Shown: in pieces, positions 1 through 8,597 of the stretch
How the letters are laid out: every line of letters begins with the position of its first letter
Position numbering within the stretch: position 1 is the first letter of the stretch
Source of the DNA: Streptomyces sp. NBC_01431
GTDB taxonomy: Bacteria; Actinomycetota; Actinomycetes; Streptomycetales; Streptomycetaceae
Assembly (NCBI RefSeq): GCF_036231355.1
Contig: NZ_CP109496.1
Coordinates: 7,254,001-7,318,000, forward strand
DNA: 64,000 bases
Reading direction: 5' to 3'
Notes under the pieces: model-generated
What the model was told of the DNA's origin: nothing
Seen by the model: only the letters and a program-made list of their open reading frames with translations
The model's database searches: none
Program-made: the position numbers and the translations under genes

Positions 1-225
1 GGCGGTCGGCCGGTGAGCCGGATCGAGGTCAGGGGGGCGGTCGGTGCCTGGCATCCGAGCTACTTCATGAAGGCCATCGAGAGCTATGCAGACGGGGAAG
101 CGGTGCCGGTCCCGAGCGGCCAGGACTTCGACGGGCTCGCCCGCGCGGTGGCCGACGGACTCGGCCGCGCCCGCCACGTCGTGACCGTCCAGGACGTACC
201 GGACGGCGACCAGATCATCCGCTGA
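1..225 (+). CDS. C-terminal part of an unidentified protein (partial at left edge)
   Basis: The frame is open to the window edge and ends at TGA 223-225. A GTG at 13 could be an internal or true start, but no ribosome binding site can be judged because the upstream DNA is missing. The tail has a Tyr-Phe-Met-Lys-Ala-Ile helix, then VPVPSGQDFDGLARAVADGL, which resembles the last helix pair of Gfo/Idh/MocA-type oxidoreductases. That resemblance is weak. The stop codon lies in the first unit of a 7-bp tandem repeat. Confidence 0.45.
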   Translation, partial: GGRPVSRIEVRGAVGAWHPSYFMKAIESYADGEAVPVPSGQDFDGLARAVADGLGRARHVVTVQDVPDGDQIIR

Positions 226-284
226 CGGCTGACGGCTGACGGCTGACGGCTGACGGCTGACGGCTGACGGCTGACGGCTGACGG
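222..284. repeat. 7-bp tandem repeat, nine copies of CTGACGG
   Basis: Nine perfect head-to-tail copies of CTGACGG run from 222 to 284, followed by degenerate relatives up to about 325. The first copy contains the TGA stop of the preceding gene, so every unit carries an in-phase or out-of-phase TGA. This is a typical slipped-strand locus. Confidence 0.95.
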
Positions 285-357
285 CCGATGCCTGATGACT
301 GGCGGCCGACGGCCGATGTGCTGCCCCGTTCCCTCAGCCTGCGCGCGGCCGTCCCGT

Positions 358-1539
358 TCAGTCGGCGTGGCCGCCCCCGTCCGGGGCGCCCGCGCCGGGA
401 ACAGGGGCGGGCGCGGGCGCGGCCACGCACAGCACCTCCACTCGCTGTACGGCGTTGTTGGCGAACCCGCCGCGGTTCCAAAGCTGTGTCAGCGGCTGGG
501 AGTTGCCCTCGGCGTCGGTGGCTCGGACGCTCAGGACGTGGGTGCCGGGCGTCGCCGTCCACGATGCCTGCCAGTGCCGCCAGGCCCAGTCGTGGCCGGC
601 CGGCGCGGCGAGTTCGGCTTCGTACCACTGGTGCCCGTCGTCCGTGCTCACCTCGACGCTTGTGACGGGGGCGCGCCCGGACCAGGCCCGGCCCTCCAGC
701 CGCTGCGGGCCGGGCCGCACGACACGGGTACGGGACATGAAGTCCGGGAAGCCGGGCGGGACCATCAGCGCCCGTGGCGCGATCCGCGTCACCGGCTCGC
801 CGGTATCCTCCGCCAACTGCCGTGTTCGGTACGCCACTTGCTGCTGGAATCCCGTGAACCGGCGGTCGATGAGCGTGATTTCGCGCAGCCATTTCACGTG
901 CGCCATGCCGTACCAGCCCGGGACCACGAGCCGCAGCGGGTGGCCGTGCTGCGGTGGCAGGGGAGCGCCGTTCATCGCGTAGGCCACCAGGACCCCGGGG
1001 TCGCTGCCGGTGGCCACCTCGACCGGCAGGCTGCGCTGGTAGTCCTGTTCGACGCCGCGTTCCAGACCGTGGTCGGCCCCGGTGAAGACCACGTCGACGG
1101 CGTCCGGTGCCACGCCGCTCTCCGCGAGGAGGGCCCGCAGCGGTACGCCCGTCCACTCGGCGGTGCCCACTGCTTCCACGAGCCAGGGCTGGCTCACGGG
1201 CCTTGGGGTGAGGCGGGCCCGGCCGTTGCCCGCGCATTCCATGGTCACGCGCCGGGTGACGGCCGGGAAGGAGCGCAGCATCGCCATGTCCAGTGTCACA
1301 GGGGTGCGCACCCGGCCACATAGGGTGAGAGCCCACGTGGTGGCGTCTGTGGCCGGGATGTCGTAGTGGACCAGCACATAGTGCAACCCCGCCGGTGTGA
1401 CGTCGTAGCGCAGGGACTCCAGGGGCATTCCGTGATTGCGCGTCGCGAGTGCGAGCTCCTCGGGGCTGATGCCCTCCGAGCGCTCGGCGAGGCGCCCCGG
1501 TGGACTGATGTCACCGATGCGACGGTCCATGCATCCCAT
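358..1539 (-). CDS. Sulfite oxidase-family molybdopterin oxidoreductase
   Basis: About 393 residues with the two-domain layout of the sulfite oxidase family. The N-terminal molybdopterin domain has TMECAGNGR, whose Cys is the expected molybdenum ligand, followed by DHGLERGVEQDYQRSLP and GHPLRLVVPGWYGMAHVKWL. The C-terminal part (about 270-385) has the Ig-like dimerisation fold, including SVEVSTDDGHQW. There is no haem domain and no obvious signal peptide, so it is probably a cytoplasmic sulfite dehydrogenase or sulfoxide-reductase relative with an unknown electron partner. ATG 1539 sits 4 nt after a G-run; ATG 1530 is an equally plausible start. It is divergent from the flavin oxidoreductase at 1875. 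Confidence 0.9.
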   Translation of the reverse strand: MGCMDRRIGDISPPGRLAERSEGISPEELALATRNHGMPLESLRYDVTPAGLHYVLVHYDIPATDATTWALTLCGRVRTPVTLDMAMLRSFPAVTRRVTMECAGNGRARLTPRPVSQPWLVEAVGTAEWTGVPLRALLAESGVAPDAVDVVFTGADHGLERGVEQDYQRSLPVEVATGSDPGVLVAYAMNGAPLPPQHGHPLRLVVPGWYGMAHVKWLREITLIDRRFTGFQQQVAYRTRQLAEDTGEPVTRIAPRALMVPPGFPDFMSRTRVVRPGPQRLEGRAWSGRAPVTSVEVSTDDGHQWYEAELAAPAGHDWAWRHWQASWTATPGTHVLSVRATDAEGNSQPLTQLWNRGGFANNAVQRVEVLCVAAPAPAPVPGAGAPDGGGHAD

Positions 1540-1580
1540 CGTGCCCCCAGGCCTCGATCCCGTCATGTCGCCGACAGGGG

Positions 1581-1626
1581 CCGTAGGTTCCGACCGGAAC
1601 CGACCAGAACCGACCGGAATCTACGG
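1581..1626. promoter_or_regulatory. Inverted repeat flanking three 10-bp repeats in a divergent promoter region
   Basis: CCGTAGGTTCCG (1581-1592) faces CGGAATCTACGG (1615-1626), an 11/12 inverted repeat. Three tandem decamers, CCGACCGGAA, CCGACCAGAA and CCGACCGGAA (1590-1619), fill the space between and overlap the arms. The element lies in the 335-bp gap between the sulfite-oxidase gene and the flavin oxidoreductase. It could be an operator or an mRNA structure; the regulator is unknown. I see nothing else in this gap. Confidence 0.45.
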
Positions 1627-1874
1627 GGGGCGCCCGGAACATACGGCGGCGGGCTTGGACCGAGCGGATCGGTCTGGCCGGGTCGGGGGCGGCGAGCGAT
1701 TGCGAGTCTTGGGGGAGGGCGAGACGCTTGAACTGTCAGCCCTGTGGTGTCCGACTGCGCTTACGGCCCAGGAGGCGCCGGGGGCACCGGCGTGCGTGTG
1801 ACCACCGGCGGCCCAGCAGGGGAAGGTGCCGGGCGGGACAAGGACCGTACCGTGCCCTCTGCAAGGAGTTCGCC

Positions 1875-3254
1875 ATGGATGGCACGACGCTGGAGGCGAT
1901 GCGGACCGTGTTGCGCGGCCCGGTCATCGGCCCGCAGGACCCGGAGTACGACCGGGCCCGCACCATCTACAACGCGATGATCGATCGCAAGCCGGCTGCC
2001 GTCGTGCGGTGCGCGGACGCGGCCGATGTCATCGACGCGGTCGACTTCGTCAGGGACCACCGACTCGAACTCGCGGTACGGGGCGGCGGGCACAGCGGTG
2101 CCGGTCTGTGCCTGGTGGACGACGGTGTCACCCTCGACCTGTCGCCGATGCGCTGGGCGCGTGTCGACCCCGTGACCGAGACCGCCCAGGTCGGCGGTGG
2201 AAGCGTACTCGCCGACCTCGACCACGCCGCCCACGGCTTCGGCCTCGCCACACCCGGCGGCATCATGTCGACGACCGGCGTCGCGGGCCTCACCCTCGGT
2301 GGTGGACACGGCCACCTGACCCGCAAGTACGGCCTGACCGTGGACAACCTGCTGGCGGCGGACGTCGTTCTCGCCGACGGCAGCTTCGTGACCGCCACCG
2401 AGCGGGACAACCCGGACCTGTTCTGGGCGCTGCGCGGCGGCGGAGGAAACTTCGGCGTCGTCACCTCGTTCACCTTCCGGCTGCACCCCGTGCACACCGT
2501 GGTGCTCGGGGTGACCCTGTGGACGCTGGACCGGATCGGTGACGTACTGCGGTGGTACCGCGACTTCGTGCCACAGGCGCCCGAGGACCTGAACGGCTTC
2601 TTCGTCGAACTCGTCGTGCCGCCGGGACCGCCGTTCCCCGAGGAGATCCACGGGCACAAGATGTGCGGCGTGGTGTGGTGCTGGACCGGCGATCCGAACG
2701 ACGCCGACAAGACCTTCGAGCCGGTGAACGAACCGGGTCCGCCGACGTTCCACTTCGCGACCCCGATGCCCTACCCCATGCTGCAGAGCATGTTCGACGA
2801 GCTGATCCCCACCGGGCTCCAGTGGTACTGGCGAGGGGACTTCTTCGACCGGATCACGGACGGTGCCATCGACGTCCACGCCAAGTACGCGGCAGCCCTT
2901 CCCACCGGACTGTCCACGATGCACCTCTACCCGGTCGACGGCGCCGCTCACCGGGTCGGTGCGAAGGACACGGCCTGGGCCTACCGCGATGCCGTCTGGT
3001 CCGGCGTCATCGGCGGCATCGACCCCGACCCGGCCAACGCCGAAACCATTCGGCAGTGGTGTGTGGACTACTGGAGCGAGTTGCACCCGCACTCCATGGG
3101 CGGCGGGTACGTGAACTTCATCGGTGCTGGCGAGGGCCAGGACCGTGTCAAGGCCACCTACCGCGAGCAGTACGACCGCCTGGCCAAGGTCAAGCGGCTG
3201 TACGACCCCAAGAACCTGTTCCACGCCAACCAGAACATCGAACCTGCCGCATAG
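1875..3254 (+). CDS. FAD-binding oxidoreductase, berberine-bridge-enzyme type
   Basis: 459 residues. The N-terminal PCMH-type FAD domain contains RGGGHSGAG (His about 73), the usual site for histidyl-FAD linkage, and LTLGGGHGHLTRKYGLTVDNLL. The C-terminus, YDPKNLFHANQNI, is the BBE signature. The second covalent Cys seen in bicovalent berberine-bridge enzymes is absent where expected (GLATPGGIMSTTG), so a single FAD linkage is likely. AAGGAG at 1863-1868 fixes the ATG at 1875. The family oxidises sugars, alkaloids or polyketides; the substrate cannot be told here. Confidence 0.9.
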   Translation: MDGTTLEAMRTVLRGPVIGPQDPEYDRARTIYNAMIDRKPAAVVRCADAADVIDAVDFVRDHRLELAVRGGGHSGAGLCLVDDGVTLDLSPMRWARVDPVTETAQVGGGSVLADLDHAAHGFGLATPGGIMSTTGVAGLTLGGGHGHLTRKYGLTVDNLLAADVVLADGSFVTATERDNPDLFWALRGGGGNFGVVTSFTFRLHPVHTVVLGVTLWTLDRIGDVLRWYRDFVPQAPEDLNGFFVELVVPPGPPFPEEIHGHKMCGVVWCWTGDPNDADKTFEPVNEPGPPTFHFATPMPYPMLQSMFDELIPTGLQWYWRGDFFDRITDGAIDVHAKYAAALPTGLSTMHLYPVDGAAHRVGAKDTAWAYRDAVWSGVIGGIDPDPANAETIRQWCVDYWSELHPHSMGGGYVNFIGAGEGQDRVKATYREQYDRLAKVKRLYDPKNLFHANQNIEPAA

Positions 3255-3336
3255 CGGCGCGAGGGGCCGGGTCCAGGCCCGGCAGGCCCGGGGTCCGGCC
3301 CCATCGACATCGCTCGGTCGAAATCGACTCAGCGCT

Positions 3337-4743
3337 TCAGCGCAGGGTCGTCGGAGGGAGGAATTCGCGCGGGGCCTCGCGATGCCACCAGGCGCCGGTC
3401 GTGCGGAGTTCCTGCCAGGTGGTGAAGCGGTATCGCCACAGGCTGGCCCGGACGAATGCGGGCGGTTCGTCGGGAAAGGGATTGTGTCGCAGCAGTCGCA
3501 CCGTGTCGCGGTCGTTGACCAGCAGTCGCTCGATGAACCCGCTGAACCAGGAGTATCCGTACGACGGTGAGAGCGCCACGAACCACAACAGCCAGTCGAG
3601 CCGCAGATGGTACGGAGCGAACTGGCGCGGCAGCCGCCGCACATCACCCGGTTTCCCGTGGAATTCGTATGCCAGCCACACTGTTTCCGGGGTGATCTCC
3701 TTCTCCGCCGTGCCTTCGATGATCACCTCGCGGCGCACGCGCGTGATGCTGCCGAAGGCGCCGTAGGAATTCACCAGATGCAGCGGCTCGTACGTCGTGT
3801 TCATGCGCTGGTGGGGGGAGAAGAGATTGCGGGCCGGGCGGACGCTGAGTACCAGGACGACAACGGTGACCGCGATGACGAGGGTCTCGTACCAGAGCGG
3901 TGGGCCGGGCAGCGACGGCTCGGCCGCCACCAGGGAGCCGTCCAGGGACGAGACGGCGAGGACGATCGTCAGCCAGTTCAGCCAGGCGAAATTGCCGGAG
4001 AGCACCAGCCACAGCTGGGTGCAGATGATGAGGGCGCCCGCCATGCTCGCCACCGGCTGCGGGGTGAACAGGGCTACGGGGACGACGAGTTGGACGAAGT
4101 GGTTGGCGGCCACCTCCACGCGGTGCAGCGGCTTGGGCAGGTGGTGGAAGAACCAGCTCAGGGGGCCGGGCATCGGCTGGGTTTCGTGGTGGTAGTACAG
4201 GCAGGTCAGGTCGCGCCAGCACGGATCGCCGCGCAGCTTGATCAAGCCGGCGCCGAACTCGACGCGGAACAGCACCCAGCGCAGCAACCACAGCAGCACC
4301 ACCGGCGGGGCGACCTCGTCGTTGCCGAGGAAGACCGCGAGGAAACCGGTCTCCAGGAGGAGGGATTCCCAGCCGAATCCGTACCAGGTCTGGCCGACGT
4401 TGACGATGGACAGGTACAGCGCCCAGAGCAGCAGCCAGAACAGCATCGCCGCCCACAGCGGTACGGCGTCCGCCGCCCCCGCCAAGACGGCCGCCGAAAG
4501 GAGCGCGCCCGACCAGGCGCAGGCGGCGAAGAACCGGTCGGAGTAGCGCAGGTGAAAGACGCTGGGAGCGCTGCGGAACGGCACGCGCTGGACGAACGCG
4601 GGCACCGGCAGCATGCCGCGCTCGCCGATCAGCGCGCGGAACTGGAGGACCGCCGCCACGAAGGCCACCAGGTAGACGGCGGCCAGCGACCGCTGGAACA
4701 CCAGTCGGCTCAGCCAGTACGCCGACGACGAGAACCACTCCAC
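3337..4743 (-). CDS. Lipase maturation factor-like membrane protein
   Basis: 468 residues with many hydrophobic segments. Diagnostic stretches for the LMF family are VNVGQTWYGFGWESLLLETGF, FRVEFGAGLIKLRGDPCWRD and LTCLYYHHETQPMPGPLSW, followed by ANHFVQLVVPV. The soluble C-terminal domain includes EIIEGT-type and YHLRLDWLLWF sequences. Animal LMF1 acts in the ER on lipases; the role of bacterial members is not established. Monocistronic, no lipase neighbour, and convergent with the gene ending at 3254. Confidence 0.85.
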   Translation of the reverse strand: MEWFSSSAYWLSRLVFQRSLAAVYLVAFVAAVLQFRALIGERGMLPVPAFVQRVPFRSAPSVFHLRYSDRFFAACAWSGALLSAAVLAGAADAVPLWAAMLFWLLLWALYLSIVNVGQTWYGFGWESLLLETGFLAVFLGNDEVAPPVVLLWLLRWVLFRVEFGAGLIKLRGDPCWRDLTCLYYHHETQPMPGPLSWFFHHLPKPLHRVEVAANHFVQLVVPVALFTPQPVASMAGALIICTQLWLVLSGNFAWLNWLTIVLAVSSLDGSLVAAEPSLPGPPLWYETLVIAVTVVVLVLSVRPARNLFSPHQRMNTTYEPLHLVNSYGAFGSITRVRREVIIEGTAEKEITPETVWLAYEFHGKPGDVRRLPRQFAPYHLRLDWLLWFVALSPSYGYSWFSGFIERLLVNDRDTVRLLRHNPFPDEPPAFVRASLWRYRFTTWQELRTTGAWWHREAPREFLPPTTLR

Positions 4744-5323
4744 GGTTGCGGGACCTCCTGGTCACTGCGGGCGGTCGGGAAAGGCGTGGGCCGTCAGGGG
4801 CCCGTTGCCGTCCTCGCTCACCGTTGGGTCACCGGCAAGGTTGGCGTCCTCTTCGTAATGGGTATCGAGGCATCAAGTCGAGGCGCCCGACAGCCACTTC
4901 ACCCGGTCGCGTCAGAACCGTGATCATCGGAGGAGTACGGTCCACGGGGCGGCATTATCGAGCCAGTGGTGCCCCGGTGAGGCGTGCTCCGAGTGGCCGT
5001 TTCCGGCACGGGTGCCCCGTTGGGGCAACCCGAGCGGTCGCGCGCGGCGGGACCCACAGTGCCCAGCAGTCAGCGGCATTCCCTCACTTCCCGCTGCACA
5101 CCAGGGACAAGAGAGGGAAGGGAGGATATCGCGACAGCCGATATCACCCTCGTCTTCCTCTGCCGCTCGTGCGACGGTCTTTGCGTCGTGGACCGGGTCG
5201 AGGGGGCGGCTGTGGCGCCTTCCGGCATGCCGAAATTCTGTCGATGCGGCGAATTGGGGACGGGTGTGCACGGCACGAGAGCCGGCACCGGACCGGCCCC
5301 GCTGATCCCATCAGGGAATTCGC
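4744..5323. other. Intergenic region without a supported gene
   Basis: 580 bp with several overlapping open frames in both strands but no convincing ribosome binding site, family motif or codon pattern. It presumably holds the promoters of the LMF-like gene (leftward) and the I36 gene (rightward). Two GATATC palindromes stand 9 bp apart at 5125-5130 and 5140-5145. A degraded gene cannot be excluded. Confidence 0.5.
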
Positions 5324-5728
5324 ATGGCAATCCGCAGGACAACCCGGGCCGCGCTCGGCATCAGCGCGATGGCCCTTTCGCTTTTCGCCGCCACCTCTGG
5401 GGTCGCGTTCGCGGGCCCATATGACAACAACGGCGCCACGGTGACGGGTGTCGCGGGCGTCAGCCCCAGCGAGGGCTGTACGCCCGGCTACTTCTGTATC
5501 TACACCGGAACCGACTACACCGGAACCATGTTCCGCATGTACCACTGCCAGGAATACAACCTCAACAACTGGAACGGCGTCGGTTCCTGGATCAACGACA
5601 ACACCGGAGGCGCACACGCGCTGATCCAGGACCGGAACTACAACACCCTGGTCGACACCGACCCGACGAACAACTGGTACAACGGCAGCTACGACTTCGC
5701 CCCCGCGTGGCACGTGAAGGCCTGCTGA
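5324..5728 (+). CDS. Secreted peptidase-inhibitor I36 / crystallin-like protein
   Basis: 134 residues. A Sec signal peptide (RRTTRAALGISAMALSLF, cleavage near AFA-GP at about 30-31) is followed by a small Cys-containing domain with EGCTPGYFCIYTGTDYTG, FRMYHC and a C-terminal Cys. The F-C-I-Y-x-G and WNGVGSW pattern is typical of the I36 (SMI-like) inhibitor and beta/gamma-crystallin-like proteins secreted by Streptomyces. It probably binds an extracellular metalloprotease, though that is inferred from the family. AGGGAA lies just before the ATG. Confidence 0.85.
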   Translation: MAIRRTTRAALGISAMALSLFAATSGVAFAGPYDNNGATVTGVAGVSPSEGCTPGYFCIYTGTDYTGTMFRMYHCQEYNLNNWNGVGSWINDNTGGAHALIQDRNYNTLVDTDPTNNWYNGSYDFAPAWHVKAC

Positions 5729-5834
5729 CGATCCGAGAGAACGCCGCGTTTCGAGGTAGGGCGGGGGCGCCCACGCGCACCTGTCCGTGGACGCGGGCAG
5801 CAGGACACCGGCGCGGGGGCCGGGGTGTGCCGGG

Positions 5835-6410
5835 TCAGACGTTGACGCCGTAGTCGGAGGCGATGCCGGCGAGCCCCGACGCGTAACCCTGGCCCACGGC
5901 GCGGAACTTCCACTCGGCGCCGTGCCGGTAGAGCTCGCCGAAGACCATCGCGGTCTCGGTCGAGGCGTCCTCGCTGAGGTCGTAGCGGGCCAGTTCGGTG
6001 CCGCCGGCCTGGTTGATCACGCGGATGTAGGCGTTGCGCACCTGTCCGAAGCTCTGACCGCGCGCCTGGGCGTCGTGGATGGAGACCGGGAAGACGATCT
6101 TGGCGACCTGGCCGGGGACGGTGGTGAGGTCGATGTTGATCGTCTCGTCGTCGCCCTCGCCTTCGCCGGTGAGGTTGTCGCCGGTGTGCTGGACCGAACC
6201 GTCCGGGCTGGTCAGGTTGTTGTAGAAGACGAAGTGACTGTCGGAGAGCACCCGGCCGCCCTCGTCGCACAGCAGCGCGCTGGCGTCGAGGTCGTGGTCC
6301 GTGCCGGTGGTGGTCCGCACGTCCCAGCCCAGACCGACCGTGACGGCCGCCAGTCCGGGGGCTTCCTTGCTCAGCGAGACATTGCCGCCCTTGGCCAGGC
6401 TCACGCCCAT
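5835..6410 (-). CDS. TerD-family calcium-binding stress protein
   Basis: 191 residues, the usual length. It begins MGVSLAKGGNVSLSKEAPGL, has GLGWDVRT and DLDASALL, acidic Ca-binding loops around GEGEGDDETINIDL, and SIHDAQARGQSFGQVRNAYIRV, all diagnostic of TerD. AGGAGG six bases before the second ATG fixes the start at 6410; an upstream ATG abuts the ribosome binding site and is not used. TerD proteins are linked to tellurite, oxidative and cell-envelope stress and to sporulation. A perfect TTGCGCAA-cored palindrome lies 77 bp upstream. Confidence 0.95.
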   Translation of the reverse strand: MGVSLAKGGNVSLSKEAPGLAAVTVGLGWDVRTTTGTDHDLDASALLCDEGGRVLSDSHFVFYNNLTSPDGSVQHTGDNLTGEGEGDDETINIDLTTVPGQVAKIVFPVSIHDAQARGQSFGQVRNAYIRVINQAGGTELARYDLSEDASTETAMVFGELYRHGAEWKFRAVGQGYASGLAGIASDYGVNV

Positions 6411-6486
6411 GTTCATCCTCCTGGTTGTGCGTGCGGTCGGGACCCCTCGTCCCATGAAAACGCCGGGCACGGCGCCGTGGTTCCCT

Positions 6487-6498
6487 GATTGCGCAATC
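6487..6498. promoter_or_regulatory. TTGCGCAA box 1, upstream of the TerD gene
   Basis: GATTGCGCAATC is a perfect 12-bp palindrome about 77 bp before the TerD start. It shares its eight central bases with sites at 6563 and 6907, so it is a candidate operator of a shared regulator. Confidence 0.55.
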
Positions 6499-6562
6499 CC
6501 TGAAGTGACGTCACGGGACTGCTCGGGCGGCGCGCGTGATGGACTTCACCATAGTTCAAGAG

Positions 6563-6570
6563 TTGCGCAA
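6563..6570. promoter_or_regulatory. TTGCGCAA box 2, upstream of the 76-residue gene
   Basis: TTGCGCAA within AGTTGCGCAAGCG ends 16 bp before the ATG at 6587. A TAAAGT -10-like hexamer lies between, so the box would overlap a near-leaderless promoter. Confidence 0.5.
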
Positions 6571-6586
6571 GCGTTAAAGTGGCGCC

Positions 6587-6817
6587 ATGGAAGCGGGGAT
6601 TGAGGTGCGCAGGGAGCTCGCGATGCTGGCGGGTGGCCCGGCGGATGGGCTGCGGATCTATGTGGAGGGGCGGCCGGCGGTGGTGCAGGTGACGTACCCG
6701 TGCGAACTGGAGGCGCCGATGCCGGGCGTTCGCGCGGAGGCGCTGTACGTCTACCGCCGCGACCACCGTCGTCGCGACGAGCCTTTGCGGTACGGATTCG
6801 ACGGCGCCAGCCCCTGA
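6587..6817 (+). CDS. Small conserved hypothetical protein (76 aa)
   Basis: Not assigned to a named family. It is a compact protein with no signal peptide. It opens MEAGIEVRRELAMLAGGPAD, has a beta-rich centre (LRIYVEGRPAVVQVTYPC) and ends PLRYGFDGASP, a pattern I recognise from small Streptomyces proteins of unknown role. Strong third-position GC supports coding. No clear Shine-Dalgarno is present; a TAAAGT -10-like hexamer about 8 bp before the ATG suggests a leaderless mRNA. It lies between TerD and the LCP gene and shares the TTGCGCAA box with both. Confidence 0.65.
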   Translation: MEAGIEVRRELAMLAGGPADGLRIYVEGRPAVVQVTYPCELEAPMPGVRAEALYVYRRDHRRRDEPLRYGFDGASP

Positions 6818-6906
6818 CCGTTGCTGGTTGCTGGTCGTCCCGGGTTGGGCCGGGTCGGCCGTCGCGGGGTGTCGACGTGGACTCGCCGGATTTAATGGTT
6901 GCCAGA

Positions 6907-6914
6907 TTGCGCAA
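6907..6914. promoter_or_regulatory. TTGCGCAA box 3, upstream of the LCP gene
   Basis: GATTGCGCAACT (6905-6916) repeats the core of boxes 1 and 2, 69 bp before the ATG at 6983. Confidence 0.5.
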
Positions 6915-6982
6915 CTGTACAACGGTTGAACGAGTCTGATCGTCTCCTTCGGTAAGTGAGTCGACGGACTGGGAGCGTGTTG

Positions 6983-8521
6983 ATGACAGGCGGTCAAAAA
7001 GGGTCGGACCGACGCGGTGGCGGCAGCCCCGCCGTGCGCGGGCGGCGCCTCAGACGCCGAGGGGTCCGCCTGGGCATGGGCATCGCCGTCGCGTTGCTCG
7101 TGCTGGTGGCGGCGGGGGTGGGCTGGGCCTATCTGCGGCTCGACGGGAACATCGCCACCTTCAACGCCGACGGGGTCTCCGGTGACCGCCCGCCGGTCTC
7201 GACCAAGGGCTCCAACGTCCTGGTCATCGGCACGGACGCCCGCATCGACGGCAACAGCGAGCTGGGTGGCGGAGACAAGGACGACATAGGGCGCTCCGAC
7301 ACCGCTTTTCTCATGCATGTGTATGCCGACCACAAGCACGCCGTCGCCGTGTCCATTCCGCGCGACACGCTGGTCGACATACCGTCGTGCAAACTCCCCG
7401 ACGGCAGTTGGACGAAGCCGCAGAGCAACACCATGTTCAACGCGGCCTATTCGGTGGGCGAGAGCGCCAAGGGCAACCCCGCCTGTACCCAGAACACCGT
7501 CGAGAAGCTGACCGGACTGCGCGTCGACCACACGGTCGTCGTCGACTTCAAGGGCTTCGCGAAGATGACCGAGGCGGTCGGCGGAGTTGCGGTCTGTGTG
7601 CCGCAGGACGTCTACCAGAACAACCTCAACCCCAACCGGGCCACCCGCGGGGAGCGCATATTCGTCAAGGGCCCGCAGACCGTCTCCGGCCAGCAGGCCC
7701 TGGACTACGTGCGTATCCGGCATGGCATCGGCGACGGCTCCGACATAGGGCGCATCAAACGCCAACAGGCCTTCGTCGCCTCGCTCATCAAGAAGGTCAA
7801 GAGCGGCGGCCTGACCCCCACCAAGCTCTTCCCGCTTGCGGACGCCGCCACCCAGTCGCTGACCGTGGACCCCGGGCTCGGCTCGGCCGACAAGCTGATC
7901 TCCTTCGCGATGTCCCTGCGCGACATAGACCTGCACAACACCAAGTTCGTCACCCTGCCCTGGCGCTACCAAGGCGCACGTGTCGCCATCGTCCACCCGG
8001 ACGCCGAAGCGCTGTGGGACGCGCTGAAGAGTGACCGCACCCTCGACGGCCAGGACGCGAGCGGGCACCATGACGAGCGGGCGGGCGGGGCGTCACCCGC
8101 ACCGAGCGGTGCCACCGTCAACGGCGCCGGGATCTCCGTCGCCGTGTACAACGGGACCACGCTCGCCGACCTCACGGCTCGCGCCGCCGACGCCCTCAAG
8201 CAGCACGGCTTCACCGTCACCAGTACGGCCACGGCCCTCGTCCGCACCCAGGCCGGGACGGTCATCGAGTACGGCCCCGGCCAGCAGGACCAGGCTCAGA
8301 AGGCCGCGGAACTCTTTCCGGGCGCGGAAGTGACCCCGGCAGCCGCGGCCGGAGTCAACATCATCCTCGGTCGGACGTACGAGAACGCTCCCCAGGCCGG
8401 AGCGCCGACGGGGCCCGCAGTGCCCACCGCGTCGGCCGCACCCAGCGCCCTGCCCACCGGTGTGGCGGGCGATTCCCGCTCCGCCGACGACGATCCCTGC
8501 TCCAACCTTTCGTACGGCTGA
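6983..8521 (+). CDS. LytR-CpsA-Psr (LCP) family cell-wall glycopolymer ligase
   Basis: 512 residues. A basic cytoplasmic tail and one membrane segment (VALLVLVAAGVGWAYL) anchor an extracytoplasmic LCP domain with VLVIGTDARIDG, GRSDTAFLMHV and SIPRDTLVDIPSC, where the Arg and Asp residues bind the lipid pyrophosphate. A C-terminal LytR_C domain follows (ISVAVYNGTTLADLTARAAD). LCP enzymes attach teichoic-acid-like or other polymers to peptidoglycan. GGGAG seven bases before ATG 6983 decides the start over GTG 6956. A hairpin follows the stop. Confidence 0.93.
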   Translation: MTGGQKGSDRRGGGSPAVRGRRLRRRGVRLGMGIAVALLVLVAAGVGWAYLRLDGNIATFNADGVSGDRPPVSTKGSNVLVIGTDARIDGNSELGGGDKDDIGRSDTAFLMHVYADHKHAVAVSIPRDTLVDIPSCKLPDGSWTKPQSNTMFNAAYSVGESAKGNPACTQNTVEKLTGLRVDHTVVVDFKGFAKMTEAVGGVAVCVPQDVYQNNLNPNRATRGERIFVKGPQTVSGQQALDYVRIRHGIGDGSDIGRIKRQQAFVASLIKKVKSGGLTPTKLFPLADAATQSLTVDPGLGSADKLISFAMSLRDIDLHNTKFVTLPWRYQGARVAIVHPDAEALWDALKSDRTLDGQDASGHHDERAGGASPAPSGATVNGAGISVAVYNGTTLADLTARAADALKQHGFTVTSTATALVRTQAGTVIEYGPGQQDQAQKAAELFPGAEVTPAAAAGVNIILGRTYENAPQAGAPTGPAVPTASAAPSALPTGVAGDSRSADDDPCSNLSYG

Positions 8522-8529
8522 GCCAAGCC

Positions 8530-8592
8530 CCGAGCCCGGCCGACGCACGCACCCGAGAAGTATCGAGTGCGGTCGGGCCGTCCCGGGCTCGG
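8530..8592. terminator. Probable bidirectional terminator
   Basis: CCGAGCCCGG (8530-8539) pairs with CCGGGCTCGG (8583-8592), with further pairing inside the long loop. It lies between the convergent LCP and CopD-like genes. Confidence 0.5.
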
Positions 8593-8597
8593 CCGGA

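Noticed and set aside
4924..5271. Possible leftward 115-codon gene before the I36 protein
   Set aside because: No ribosome binding site, no motif, and overlapping frames of equal length on the other strand.
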